Positions 17,282-25,593 of a stretch of 38,134 nucleotides of DNA are shown here, one piece after another. The position numbers and the translations under genes were made by a program. Under the pieces are notes generated by a model, which was not told where the DNA came from, did not search any database, and saw only the letters and a list, made by a program, of their open reading frames with translations. Source of the stretch: Clostridium sp. (GTDB lineage Bacteria > Bacillota > Clostridia > Clostridiales > Clostridiaceae); the NCBI RefSeq assembly GCF_026168755.1, contig NZ_JAPFDR010000030.1, positions 1-38,134 of the forward strand, written 5' to 3'. Within the stretch, counting starts at the first letter, position 1. Each line of letters opens with the position of its first letter.

Positions 17282-18412
17282 ATGAATTTTATAGATACAT
17301 TAAGAAGTGTGGAATTAGTATTAGCAACTGAAGAGGTGCCTTTAATAGTTGGTGAAAGTGGAATCGGAAAAACAGCTTTAGCAAATAAATTAGCAAAGGA
17401 AAATAATTGGAGTTTAATAGTTATTGATGGAAATCTTCTTAAAGAAGGTGAAATAGGGGGATTACCTACAGTAGAATCATATATGTCTATGGATTCTACT
17501 GGGAATAAGATTGAAAAGAAGACAACAATATATGCTGTACATACAAAGCTTAGAGAAATTGATGAAGAAATAGCTAAAGGTAAGAAAGTACTTTTATTTA
17601 TAGATGAAATAAATCGTTGTGAGCATACAGTACAACAAGAGCTTATGAACTTAATATTAAATAGAGAAATCAATGGATATAAATTGCATGATGATGTAAA
17701 TATATTAGCAGCAATGAATCCATCTGGAAAATATGGTTCAGATTTTGACTATCAAGTAGTTGATATGGATGCAGCTCAAGAAAATAGATTTGTATGGCTT
17801 AATATGGAAAGTGATCATAAAGCTTGGTTGAAATGGGCTATGGAAGCTGGAATTGAGCAAAAAGTAATAGAGTTTATTGGAGTTTTCCCAGAATACTTAC
17901 ATAAGATAAATGAAGATGATGTGAGAGCTACACCAAGAAGTTATGAAAGAGTATCTAAGGCTTTTAAAGTTTATAAAGAAAAGAAAGATTCTATACCTAG
18001 ATCAGTATTTTTAAATGTTATAAAAGGTAATGTTGGAAAGGTTATAGCAGAAGAATTTATAAATTTTGTTGAATCAGAACATAGCCCTTTAATATCTTTT
18101 GATGAAGTTTTTGAAGGTGATACTTTAAGTGAAGAAGTTATAAAGAAAGTTAAAGGTGAAAGTCATACTAGACTTTATTTAAGTGCAATGAATATTTTAA
18201 AGAGCTTAGAAGAAAACATAAAAAACAGTAATGATGAAGATGTTTATCATATCAATAGATTCATTGAGTTTTTAAAGGAATATCCTATAGATTTAATGGT
18301 AGGAATTATGAAGGATATAAAAAGCAGTTATCCTGAAAGTTATAAAAGAGCTTTAGAAAATGAAGATTTTGTAGAAAGTTATTTTGAGGCTTATAGTTCA
18401 ATAAGGGGATAG
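17282..18412 (+). CDS. MoxR-type AAA+ ATPase
   Basis: A 376-residue AAA+ ATPase of the MoxR/AAA_5 type, expected to assemble into a ring that remodels other proteins together with a VWA partner. Walker A GESGIGKT is at 24-31, Walker B LLFIDEINR at 104-112, sensor 1 AAMNPSG at 143-149 with Asn 146, and an arginine-finger-like QENRFVWL region follows. The C-terminal third (about 270-376) is helical and poorly recognisable. A GGGGGAAGATGA site lies before the ATG. It sits between the repeat protein (12 nt) and the metallopeptidase/VWA protein (3 nt), so the genes are translationally close. Confidence 0.9.
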   Translation: MNFIDTLRSVELVLATEEVPLIVGESGIGKTALANKLAKENNWSLIVIDGNLLKEGEIGGLPTVESYMSMDSTGNKIEKKTTIYAVHTKLREIDEEIAKGKKVLLFIDEINRCEHTVQQELMNLILNREINGYKLHDDVNILAAMNPSGKYGSDFDYQVVDMDAAQENRFVWLNMESDHKAWLKWAMEAGIEQKVIEFIGVFPEYLHKINEDDVRATPRSYERVSKAFKVYKEKKDSIPRSVFLNVIKGNVGKVIAEEFINFVESEHSPLISFDEVFEGDTLSEEVIKKVKGESHTRLYLSAMNILKSLEENIKNSNDEDVYHINRFIEFLKEYPIDLMVGIMKDIKSSYPESYKRALENEDFVESYFEAYSSIRG

Positions 18413-18415
18413 CAT

Positions 18416-19822
18416 ATGGAAAGTTATTTTGAAAAGTTAAAGAAGGAGCTTTATATTAAGGCTGATAAAATAGTAAATAGTTCAGCTATGTTTAAGGCTT
18501 TACGTGCTGGTGAAAAGTTTGATTTAGATATTCCTAAAGATTTTGAAGAAGAATTTTTTAAACTTATAGATAAAGTAAATTTAAGTCTTATGGAAGAAAA
18601 GGATAATTTCTATGGCTATTTTTTATTTCAAATGGGAAGAGAAATACGCTTTGATATAAGCACTCCTACTGGTATAAATTTTAAAGGTGCTAAATATGTT
18701 ATATATTTTAATCCAATAATATTTTTACAGCTTAATATAAAACAAATGGAAAGTACTATTAAGCATGAAATTCATCATGTACTATCTATGCACTTAATAA
18801 GAGCTAAAGAATTAAAAGGTAAGTTTAGTACACTTGCAATTAATTTAGCTATGGATATAGTAGTAAATCAGTATCTTAATAATTTGCCACCATATGCAAT
18901 TACTTTAAAAGGAGTAAATTTAAAGTACGAGCTAAATCTTGAACCTTATAACACATTTGAATATTATGCAGAAAATATTCAAAATGTATTAAATGTACTT
19001 GAAGAAAGTGATGAAGGTGAAGAAGATGATAGCTGGGGAGAAGAGTCTGATAGTGGATTTAATCCAGAAAAAACTCATGATTTATGGGATGAAAATGAAG
19101 CTATAGATGAAAAAATGCTTAAGGATTTTACTGAAAAGTTCATAAGTAATGCTGAAAAGGGTACAATTCCACTTCATGTAGAAGGAATGATATCTGCTTT
19201 AAGAAAAAGTAAAGGAGAGCTTCCTTGGAATTTATATCTTAAGAAATTAATGGGTACTGTAGAAAGTAACAAGAAGAAAACTATAACAAGAAGAAATAGA
19301 AGACAGCCCAATAGATTAGATTTACGAGGTGAACTTAGAAATCACAAGGCAGAAATAGCAGTTGCTATTGATATAAGTGGAAGTATTAGTGATGAGGAGT
19401 TTAAGCAAGCTATTAAGGAAGTTCTATCTATAGTAAAAAATTATAATCATGAAATAACTATAATAGAATGTGATAAAGAGGTTAAACGTGCATATAAAGC
19501 AAAAACTATAAATGATGTAAAAGAAAGATGTTCTTCTGGTGGAGGAACTAGATTTACACCTGTTTTTGAATATGCAAACAGTAAAAATATTAATTTGTTA
19601 GTTTATTTTACTGATGGTAAGGGTGAAGATAAATTACAAGTTAAACCTAGAGGCTATAAAGTTTTATGGGTTATTTCAGGAAGAGGAGATAAACTTTCAT
19701 TAAAGGAACCTTATGGTGTAGTTAAAAAGCTTAGCAAAGTTGAAGTAAAAGATACTATAGTAGATATGAAAGATGTCAGAAGTGACGGATATTCAATGAA
19801 TAATCAGGAACCAATTTTTTAA
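18416..19822 (+). CDS. VWA-like protein with HExxH metallopeptidase-like domain (DUF2201 type)
   Basis: A 468-residue cytosolic protein with two domains. The N-terminal half contains the zinc-peptidase signature HEIHH at 117-121, extended as HEIHHVLSMH. An acidic linker (about 195-215, rich in Glu, Asp and Ser) follows, then from about 312 a von Willebrand A domain with the MIDAS motif DISGS at 319-323 and the loop SSGGGTRFTP. This combination is known as a VWA-like/putative metallopeptidase protein, and genes for it often accompany a MoxR-type ATPase, as here (3 nt upstream). Substrate and role are not known. AAGGGGA precedes the start codon. Confidence 0.9.
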   Translation: MESYFEKLKKELYIKADKIVNSSAMFKALRAGEKFDLDIPKDFEEEFFKLIDKVNLSLMEEKDNFYGYFLFQMGREIRFDISTPTGINFKGAKYVIYFNPIIFLQLNIKQMESTIKHEIHHVLSMHLIRAKELKGKFSTLAINLAMDIVVNQYLNNLPPYAITLKGVNLKYELNLEPYNTFEYYAENIQNVLNVLEESDEGEEDDSWGEESDSGFNPEKTHDLWDENEAIDEKMLKDFTEKFISNAEKGTIPLHVEGMISALRKSKGELPWNLYLKKLMGTVESNKKKTITRRNRRQPNRLDLRGELRNHKAEIAVAIDISGSISDEEFKQAIKEVLSIVKNYNHEITIIECDKEVKRAYKAKTINDVKERCSSGGGTRFTPVFEYANSKNINLLVYFTDGKGEDKLQVKPRGYKVLWVISGRGDKLSLKEPYGVVKKLSKVEVKDTIVDMKDVRSDGYSMNNQEPIF

Positions 19823-19868
19823 GGTGTTATTCTAACTTTAAATTAAATATAGAAATAAAATATTTAGG

Positions 19869-19910
19869 GATATATTTATAGTTTATTTTAAATTATAGAT
19901 ATATCTTTTT
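19869..19910 (+). terminator. Probable terminator after the MoxR/VWA operon
   Basis: GATATAT-TTATA (19869-19880) pairs with TATAG-ATATATC (about 19894-19905), then TTTTT. The stem is AT-only, so it is weaker than others here. Confidence 0.5.
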
Positions 19911-20020
19911 AATTAATGTAGGACCTAAAACTCAAAAAGTGGATATAATAAAAATAAGTTGATAAAAGTGTTGATAAAATATAAAATTATATTATAAAAA
20001 GTGTATAGAGGTAACATTAA

Positions 20021-21313
20021 ATGGAACGAAAAGTACTAAAGTGGTTAATAGAATGGAAAAATAGCACTAATAGAAAGCCTTTAATATTACAAGGGGCTAG
20101 ACAAGTTGGAAAGACTTATTCTGCATTGACTTTTGGAAAGGAGTATTATGATTCAGTAGTATATTTTAACTTTGAAAATAATAAAGAGTTAGCTAAAATA
20201 TTTGATAGAGATTTAGAGCCTGAAAGAATAATTAGAGAACTATCAATTAATTCTGGTAAAAGTATTTTAAAAGAAAAAACATTAATATTTTTTGATGAAA
20301 TTCAAGCCTGCGAAAGAGCATTAACATCGTTAAAATATTTTAATGAAAATGCCAATGAATATCATATAATTGCGGCAGGAAGTTTACTTGGAGTTGCTGT
20401 AAATAGAGAGCAATATTCATTTCCAGTAGGAAAGGTTCAACTGAAAACTTTATATCCACTTGATTTTGAAGAATTTTTAATGGCAATAGATGAAAAAGAA
20501 TTAATACAATTAATTAAAGAGTCATTTGAAAATGACAGGGAAATGTCATTACACAATAAAGCTATGGATTTATATAGAACTTATTTAGTTGTTGGAGGAA
20601 TGCCAGCTGTAGTGAAGGAATATATAGAAAAAAGAGATTTTGATTTTGTTTATGCAACACAAAAAGGTATTAATGATTCTTATATTGCAGATATGGCAAA
20701 ATATGCAACACCACATGAAACTACTAGAATAATGGCTACATTTAATAGTATTCCAGCACAATTAGCTAAGGAAAATAGAAAATTTCAATATAAGGTTATA
20801 AAGTCTGGAGCAAGAGCACATGAATATGAAACACCAGTAGAGTGGTTAAAATCATCAGGAGTTATACTTAAGTGTACAAAATGTAATGAAGGGAAATTAC
20901 CTTTAAGTGCATATAGTGATTTTAATTCCTTTAAAGTTTATATGACTGATACAGGTTTGCTTTGTTCAAAATTTGGTATACCTGCTAATGCAGTTTTATC
21001 AGAAGGAAGGGTATTTAATGATTTTAAAGGAGCATTAACGGAAAACTATGTTTGTTTCGCTTTGAATGTTAATGGGCATGAACCTTATTACTGGGAATCT
21101 AAAGGAAATGCAGAAGTTGATTTCTTAATTCAAGATAAGGATGGAAATATATTACCGGTAGAAGTGAAAGCTGCTGATAATGTTAGAGCTAAAAGTTTAC
21201 AACAGTATATAAAGAAATACAATCCTATATATTCAATAAGAGTGTCTTCTAAGAATTTTGGATTTGAAAATGGAATTAAATCAGTTCCTCTTTATGCAGC
21301 TTTTTTAATATAA
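20021..21313 (+). CDS. ATP-binding protein with AAA_14 and DUF4143 domains
   Basis: A 430-residue ATPase of the family common in bacteria and archaea with an AAA domain at the N-terminus and DUF4143 at the C-terminus. Walker A GARQVGKT is at 25-32 and Walker B LIFFDEIQ at 88-95. The C-terminal part carries a PD-(D/E)xK-like pattern (E in LTENYVCFAL, EVDFLI, then PVEVKA), suggesting a nuclease fold. The cellular role is unproven for most members; some sit near mobile or conflict genes. The ATG is preceded by GAGG. It is separated from the VWA gene by about 200 nt with a probable terminator, so it is not clearly in that operon; the TPR gene follows 16 nt later. Confidence 0.88.
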   Translation: MERKVLKWLIEWKNSTNRKPLILQGARQVGKTYSALTFGKEYYDSVVYFNFENNKELAKIFDRDLEPERIIRELSINSGKSILKEKTLIFFDEIQACERALTSLKYFNENANEYHIIAAGSLLGVAVNREQYSFPVGKVQLKTLYPLDFEEFLMAIDEKELIQLIKESFENDREMSLHNKAMDLYRTYLVVGGMPAVVKEYIEKRDFDFVYATQKGINDSYIADMAKYATPHETTRIMATFNSIPAQLAKENRKFQYKVIKSGARAHEYETPVEWLKSSGVILKCTKCNEGKLPLSAYSDFNSFKVYMTDTGLLCSKFGIPANAVLSEGRVFNDFKGALTENYVCFALNVNGHEPYYWESKGNAEVDFLIQDKDGNILPVEVKAADNVRAKSLQQYIKKYNPIYSIRVSSKNFGFENGIKSVPLYAAFLI

Positions 21314-21329
21314 ATAAGGAGGACTAGAT

Positions 21330-22244
21330 TTGGAAAAGACATACATGTTTGATAACTATATATCCATAGGGCGTAATTTTATGACTGAAAAGAATTATTT
21401 AAAAGCTCTAAAGTTTTTTAAAAAGGCATACAATTGTCCAGAAGGAAAAGATGATATAGATTTAATATTAGATTTAGCATTTCTTTATGATAAAATAGCA
21501 CATTTTGATTTGGCTGAAAAAATGTATAGGAGAGTATTAGAATTAGATGAAACTAATGCTATAGCTTATTATGGATTAGGTATAATTTATGATGATGATG
21601 AATTATACGAAGAAGCTATTGAGTATTATAAAAAGGCTATAAAGTATGATGAAAAATATGAAAAGGCATATTTCTTTTTAGCTAATGCTTATGATGAATT
21701 AGGTAATAAAGAAGAGGCAATAAAAAATTATAAAGAAGTATTAAATCTAAATTCAAAGGATTTATGGGCAAATGCTAATTTAGGATGTATTTATGATGAA
21801 TTAGGAGATACTAAATTAGCTTTAGAATATATGGAAAAAGCACTTGAAATAGATAAAAATCATTTTAGAATATTATTTAATATGGGAGTATTTAATAAAA
21901 AATTAGGCAACTTACAGTTAGCAGAAGAGTATTATAAGAAATCAATAGAAGAAAATCCTTATTATCCATATAGTTATTTAAATTATGCAGTAATGTATAG
22001 AGAAAAAGAAGATTATGATAAGGCTATTGAAATAATAAATGAAGGTATCTTAGAAAATGAAGATGAAGGATTTTTATATTATAATAGAGCTTGCTTTTAT
22101 GTAGGTATAAATAAGTTAGAATTAGCATTGGAAGATGTTTTTAAATCAATAGAATTAAATGATTTCTTTGAAGAGTATATGAAGAAAGATGAAGAGCTTG
22201 ATGCTATAAGAGGATTAGAAAAATATAAAGAAATGTTTGAATAG
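21330..22244 (+). CDS. Tetratricopeptide repeat protein
   Basis: A 304-residue protein built of TPR units from about residue 12 to the end; clear examples are AYYGLGIIYDDDELYEEAIE, AYFFLANAYDELGNKEEAIK, ANANLGCIYDELGDTKLALE and LFNMGVFNKKLGNLQLAEE. Such repeats form a superhelix that binds other proteins. There is no signal peptide or other domain. The start is TTG at 21330 with AAGGAGGA (21317-21323) about 7 nt upstream. It is 16 nt after the AAA/DUF4143 gene and probably cotranscribed with it. The stop codon overlaps the stem of a bidirectional terminator. Confidence 0.9.
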   Translation: MEKTYMFDNYISIGRNFMTEKNYLKALKFFKKAYNCPEGKDDIDLILDLAFLYDKIAHFDLAEKMYRRVLELDETNAIAYYGLGIIYDDDELYEEAIEYYKKAIKYDEKYEKAYFFLANAYDELGNKEEAIKNYKEVLNLNSKDLWANANLGCIYDELGDTKLALEYMEKALEIDKNHFRILFNMGVFNKKLGNLQLAEEYYKKSIEENPYYPYSYLNYAVMYREKEDYDKAIEIINEGILENEDEGFLYYNRACFYVGINKLELALEDVFKSIELNDFFEEYMKKDEELDAIRGLEKYKEMFE

Positions 22245-22291
22245 AATGTAGTAGATATCCCCTTGTCAAAGAAGGGGATCTACTACATTCT
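22243..22291. terminator. Strong bidirectional terminator between convergent genes
   Basis: AGAATGTAGTAGAT plus CCCCTT on the left pairs with AAGGGG plus ATCTACTACATTCT on the right: 20 bp with a two-base bulge and a 7-nt loop. It serves the TPR gene and the opposite spore germination gene. Confidence 0.92.
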
Positions 22292-22308
22292 TTAAATATT
22301 AGTAAAAT

Positions 22309-23724
22309 TTATTTTTTACTTGGTGATTTTTTAGTTCTAAACATTAGGTGTTTTAATGCATCCCAGTTAAATGGTATTAGAGGGTAAAGATAACTTTCAC
22401 CAGTAAGTGTTTTTGTTGAAGCCACAATTGCAATACTTAAAATTATACCAATAACAAATCCCCAAGTGCCAAAAAGTCCAGTAGTGATAAGTAGTAGTAG
22501 CCTAATAAATTTTAATGCAAATGTAAGCTCTACACTAGGCTGAACAAAACTTGAAAGTGCAACAATTGCCATATATAAGATGCTTTGAGGAATAAACCAT
22601 CCTGATTGAACAGCATAATCACCTAATATTAAACCACCTATAATCGATAAAGATGTTCCAAAGACATTAGGTGTGTTTAATGAGGCTAATTTAAGGCCAT
22701 CAATAGCAAATTCACCAATAATGAACTGCAAAAATAATGGTATTGCATATTGATCCTTTGGTAATAAGAAACTAAGTGGACCAACAAGCCAATTTGGATT
22801 ATCAGTGAGTAATACATATACAGGTGTTAAAAATAAATTTACTAAAAGTACTATAGCTCTAATTAATTTTTGATAGTTACCAGTAAAAACTGGCATATAA
22901 TAATCATCAATAGATTGAATAAAATCAAAAATATTTGAAGGAAAAATTAAAGCTGATGGCATATTATCTATTAATATAACAACGCTACCTTCAATTATCT
23001 GTGCTGCAGCAACATCAGGCCTTTCAGTAAATCTTACTTTAGGTAATGGATTAAGCCAACTTGATGAATTTAATAATTCAATTAAGCTTTGATCACCTAA
23101 AGTTAGTGATTTTACTTTTAAGTTATCAATCATATCTCTAATTTTACTTAGGGTATCTTCTTTAACAGTTCCAGCTAAGAACCCAATTGCAATATCAGTT
23201 TTTGAAATACTCCCTATATTGTGCATTTCAAAAGTAAGATGAGGATCACGAATTCTTCTTCTAATTAAAGCAGTATTGAAAACAATAGTTTCAACAAAGC
23301 CATCATGAGATCCTCTAAGAACTTTTTCTTTTTCAGGTTCTTCAACTCCTCTAGCAGGATATGTTCTATAGTCTAATAGTACTGCTTCATTAAAGTTTTC
23401 ACATAACATAGCAGTTTGCCCACAAAGAACAGCAGTGATTATGTTACCAATATCATTGTCAGTAGCAGCTTCAATTGAAGATAATGCTTTTTCTACTAAA
23501 TCTTTTGCTGTTTTTATACTATTAAAATCTTTTTCGCTTAAATTATAAATATCTCTACGAACATATTCCATGTTAGTATCTTTTACAAAGCCATCAAGAA
23601 AATAAAAGTAATATTTATGATTATGAATTTCTATGATTCTTTCAATTACATCAAAGCTTTTACCTAAATTTAATTCCTCTCGTAGTTTTTCAACATTAAC
23701 ATTAATATCATTAGTTAATTTCAT
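22309..23724 (-). CDS. spoVAF: SpoVAF-like GerA-family spore germination protein
   Basis: A 471-residue membrane protein of the GerA/SpoVAF family. The N-terminal half is soluble, with the family block RGSHDGFVETIVFNTALIRRRIRDP and VRFTERPDVAAAQIIEG; the C-terminal half has five or so helices ending in LYPLIPFNWDALKHL. The short N-terminus and the TERPDVAAA and PFN-A segments match SpoVAF better than GerAA. SpoVAF is known as part of the inner-membrane germination apparatus of endospores, acting with SpoVA proteins. Here it is a lone gene rather than in a spoVA operon, with a good AAGGAG site before the ATG. It shows that the organism forms endospores. Sigma-G control is likely from the family, though I could not fix a promoter. 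Confidence 0.85.
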   Translation of the reverse strand: MKLTNDINVNVEKLREELNLGKSFDVIERIIEIHNHKYYFYFLDGFVKDTNMEYVRRDIYNLSEKDFNSIKTAKDLVEKALSSIEAATDNDIGNIITAVLCGQTAMLCENFNEAVLLDYRTYPARGVEEPEKEKVLRGSHDGFVETIVFNTALIRRRIRDPHLTFEMHNIGSISKTDIAIGFLAGTVKEDTLSKIRDMIDNLKVKSLTLGDQSLIELLNSSSWLNPLPKVRFTERPDVAAAQIIEGSVVILIDNMPSALIFPSNIFDFIQSIDDYYMPVFTGNYQKLIRAIVLLVNLFLTPVYVLLTDNPNWLVGPLSFLLPKDQYAIPLFLQFIIGEFAIDGLKLASLNTPNVFGTSLSIIGGLILGDYAVQSGWFIPQSILYMAIVALSSFVQPSVELTFALKFIRLLLLITTGLFGTWGFVIGIILSIAIVASTKTLTGESYLYPLIPFNWDALKHLMFRTKKSPSKK

Positions 23725-23907
23725 AGTTTTCTCCTTTGAATAACAATTATACTATGTATATGTTTTGCTATTTTTTATCTAATATGCAAAATTTGAATAA
23801 GGAAAAAAAGGAATTAATATTTTAAGATATGTATGGATACAATTGCCTTAATTTGCAAAATAGTTATAAAATATATTTAAAGTTTTATAAATAAGGGGGC
23901 AATTATT

Positions 23908-24495
23908 ATGAACAATCAAATTAGATTTAAAAAATTAATTCAAACTGCTTTACTTGCAGCGTTATGCTTTGTATCTTTTACTTATTTACAAATTAAAATT
24001 CCAGTGCCAGGTGGAGATGCAACTTCACTTCATATTGGTAATACATTTTGTGTTTTAGCAGCTTTATTACTTGGTGGATGGTATGGAGGATTAGCAGGGG
24101 CAATAGGTATGACAATTGCAGACTTAATTGATCCTGTATATATACTAGTAGCACCTAAAACATTTATTTTAAAATTATGCATAGGTTTAATAACAGGTTT
24201 AATTGCACATAAAATAGCAAAAATATCTGAAAGTAGTGAGAGTAAATATATTTTTAAATGGAGTTTAATAGCATCAATTGCTGGACTTGCTTTTAATGTA
24301 ATTGCTGATCCTATAGTTGGATTTTTTTATAAGCAGTATATACTTGGACAACCTCAAGATGCAGCTATGATTTTAGCTAAGTTAAGTGCAACAACAACAT
24401 TTATTAATGCAGTAGTATCAGTAATATTAGTAGTAATTATTTATAATGCAATAAGACCTATACTAAAAAAATTAGGATTGCTATTACCAGTTTAA
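23908..24495 (+). CDS. ECF transporter S component (PF07155-like), substrate unknown
   Basis: A 195-residue membrane protein with about six helices, the size of the substrate-capture (S) subunit of an energy-coupling factor vitamin importer. The block LQIKIPVPGGDATSLHIGNTFCVLAALLLGGWYGGLAGAIG is typical of the PF07155 group. The ATPases and T subunit must be shared and encoded elsewhere. The substrate is not determined by this match; since HMP synthesis (ThiC) looks broken in this genome, a thiamin precursor is one possibility, but no TPP riboswitch was seen in the 183-nt leader. GGGGGC lies before the ATG. Confidence 0.8.
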   Translation: MNNQIRFKKLIQTALLAALCFVSFTYLQIKIPVPGGDATSLHIGNTFCVLAALLLGGWYGGLAGAIGMTIADLIDPVYILVAPKTFILKLCIGLITGLIAHKIAKISESSESKYIFKWSLIASIAGLAFNVIADPIVGFFYKQYILGQPQDAAMILAKLSATTTFINAVVSVILVVIIYNAIRPILKKLGLLLPV

Positions 24496-24504
24496 CTAAA
24501 CTAT

Positions 24505-24618
24505 TTATTACGTGGAAGCCAAAAATGAAATATTTATTTTCCAGTAACCATGAAATTCTACAGCTTAATTTCAATGTTTCCTTTCAAAATAAATATTTCA
24601 TTTTTTTTCACGTAATAA
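24505..24618. repeat. 114-nt nested palindrome (possible MITE or large bidirectional terminator)
   Basis: Three nested inverted repeats share one centre: TTATTACGTG (24505-24514) with CACGTAATAA (24609-24618), an exact 18-bp pair AAATGAAATATTTATTTT (24523-24540) with 24586-24603, and TGAAATT (24551-24557) with AATTTCA (24567-24573). The whole piece fits between the convergent ECF and AraC genes. It could be a mobile palindromic element or a shared terminator. Confidence 0.8.
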
Positions 24619-24652
24619 CTTATATCTCTACTATATATTGTATGGAGAAAAG

Positions 24653-25513
24653 TTAACTAGATTTATCTCTAAAGCTATTAGGGGAGATATTAAATAATTT
24701 TTTAAATGCTTTACTATAATGGAACTCATCGTAAAAGCCAAAGATATTGGCTATCTCTTTTAACTTCATATCAGGATAAGAAATTAAAAAATATTTAGAG
24801 TTATTAAGTTTAAGTTCTAAATGATACTCATGAATACTTTTTCCAGTATTATTTTTAAAATGTTTTTGTATAGTTCTAGAAGAAAAATTTAATAATCTAG
24901 ATAAATCATCAATACTAATTTTATTTTGAATATTTTCTTCCAATATTGATATTATATCTTTTGTAAGTTGATTATATTGAAATGTATCAATTTTGTTAAC
25001 TTCTAAGTCTATTTCAGCTAAAATTCTAGATAAAATTGAACTTTTTAGTTTTGTGTTATCTGTATTACTTATATTACATAATGATGATAATTCGTGAAAG
25101 TAATAGAGCAATTTAGGATTATCTTTAAAGTTTAACTTTGATGGAATACAGTAAAAGTCATTAGTAATTTTATCAGGCTTATTAAAAATAACATCATCTT
25201 TAATGTCAGTAGAAAAATGAATGTAATAACAAGATGTGTTTTTAAGATTATTTGAATGTGGATAATGATGCTTATAAGCTGGTAAAAACATAATATCACC
25301 TTCACGACTTTCAATTAGTTCATTTTCAACAATTACATTAAAACCTCCACTTACAACGTAAACTAAATCATGAAAAGGCAAAGTTCTATCAGGATGAGCG
25401 ATAGTATTATTAAATATTAATTTACTGCACATATCAACTTTTCTAAAACAATTTGAGTTTAAATTTGTATATAACATGTGCATTATTTTACATGAGCTTC
25501 TCAGTAAAGTCAA
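24653..25513 (-). CDS. AraC-family transcriptional regulator
   Basis: A cupin-type N-terminal sensor (about residues 30-100, with PDRTLPFHDLVYVVSGG) is followed by a C-terminal AraC double helix-turn-helix (about 190-284, ending LKEIANIFGFYDEFHYSKAFKKLFNISPNSFR). Members usually activate sugar genes when a sugar binds the cupin. It is divergent from the GH127 gene and probably controls it. The start is uncertain: the longest frame begins at TTG 25513, but a promoter-like TTGACT-17-TAAAAT covers exactly that start, so ATG 25483 (codon 11), 25477 (codon 13) or 25432 (codon 28) may be the real one. I list the longest version. Confidence 0.85.
   Translation of the reverse strand: MTLLRSSCKIMHMLYTNLNSNCFRKVDMCSKLIFNNTIAHPDRTLPFHDLVYVVSGGFNVIVENELIESREGDIMFLPAYKHHYPHSNNLKNTSCYYIHFSTDIKDDVIFNKPDKITNDFYCIPSKLNFKDNPKLLYYFHELSSLCNISNTDNTKLKSSILSRILAEIDLEVNKIDTFQYNQLTKDIISILEENIQNKISIDDLSRLLNFSSRTIQKHFKNNTGKSIHEYHLELKLNNSKYFLISYPDMKLKEIANIFGFYDEFHYSKAFKKLFNISPNSFRDKSS
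25484..25512 (-). promoter_or_regulatory. Promoter-like element at the AraC gene start (minus strand)
   Basis: Reading leftward, TTGACT, a 17-bp spacer and TAAAAT overlap the 5' end of the longest AraC reading frame. If active, the mRNA would begin near the codon 11-13 methionines, leaving little or no leader. Confidence 0.4.
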
Positions 25514-25537
25514 TGGAGTTAATAAATGGAATTGAAC

Positions 25538-25543
25538 TATAAT
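25538..25543 (+). promoter_or_regulatory. Possible -10 box of GH127 gene, no clear -35
   Basis: TATAAT lies 50 nt before the GH127 start with no good -35 hexamer 17 bp upstream. That is usual for promoters that depend on an AraC-type activator, such as the divergent gene here. Confidence 0.35.
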
Positions 25544-25593
25544 TAAATTGTACTAAAGGTAATAAAAGTAATGAGAATATGGAGGTTAAAATT

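Noticed and set aside
17206..17673. 155-codon open frame on the minus strand
   Set aside because: It is the antisense of the MoxR Walker A and B region; no ribosome site and no recognisable product.
23760..23907. TPP or other riboswitch before the ECF S component
   Set aside because: No CTGAGA-type or other conserved riboswitch core could be found in the leader.
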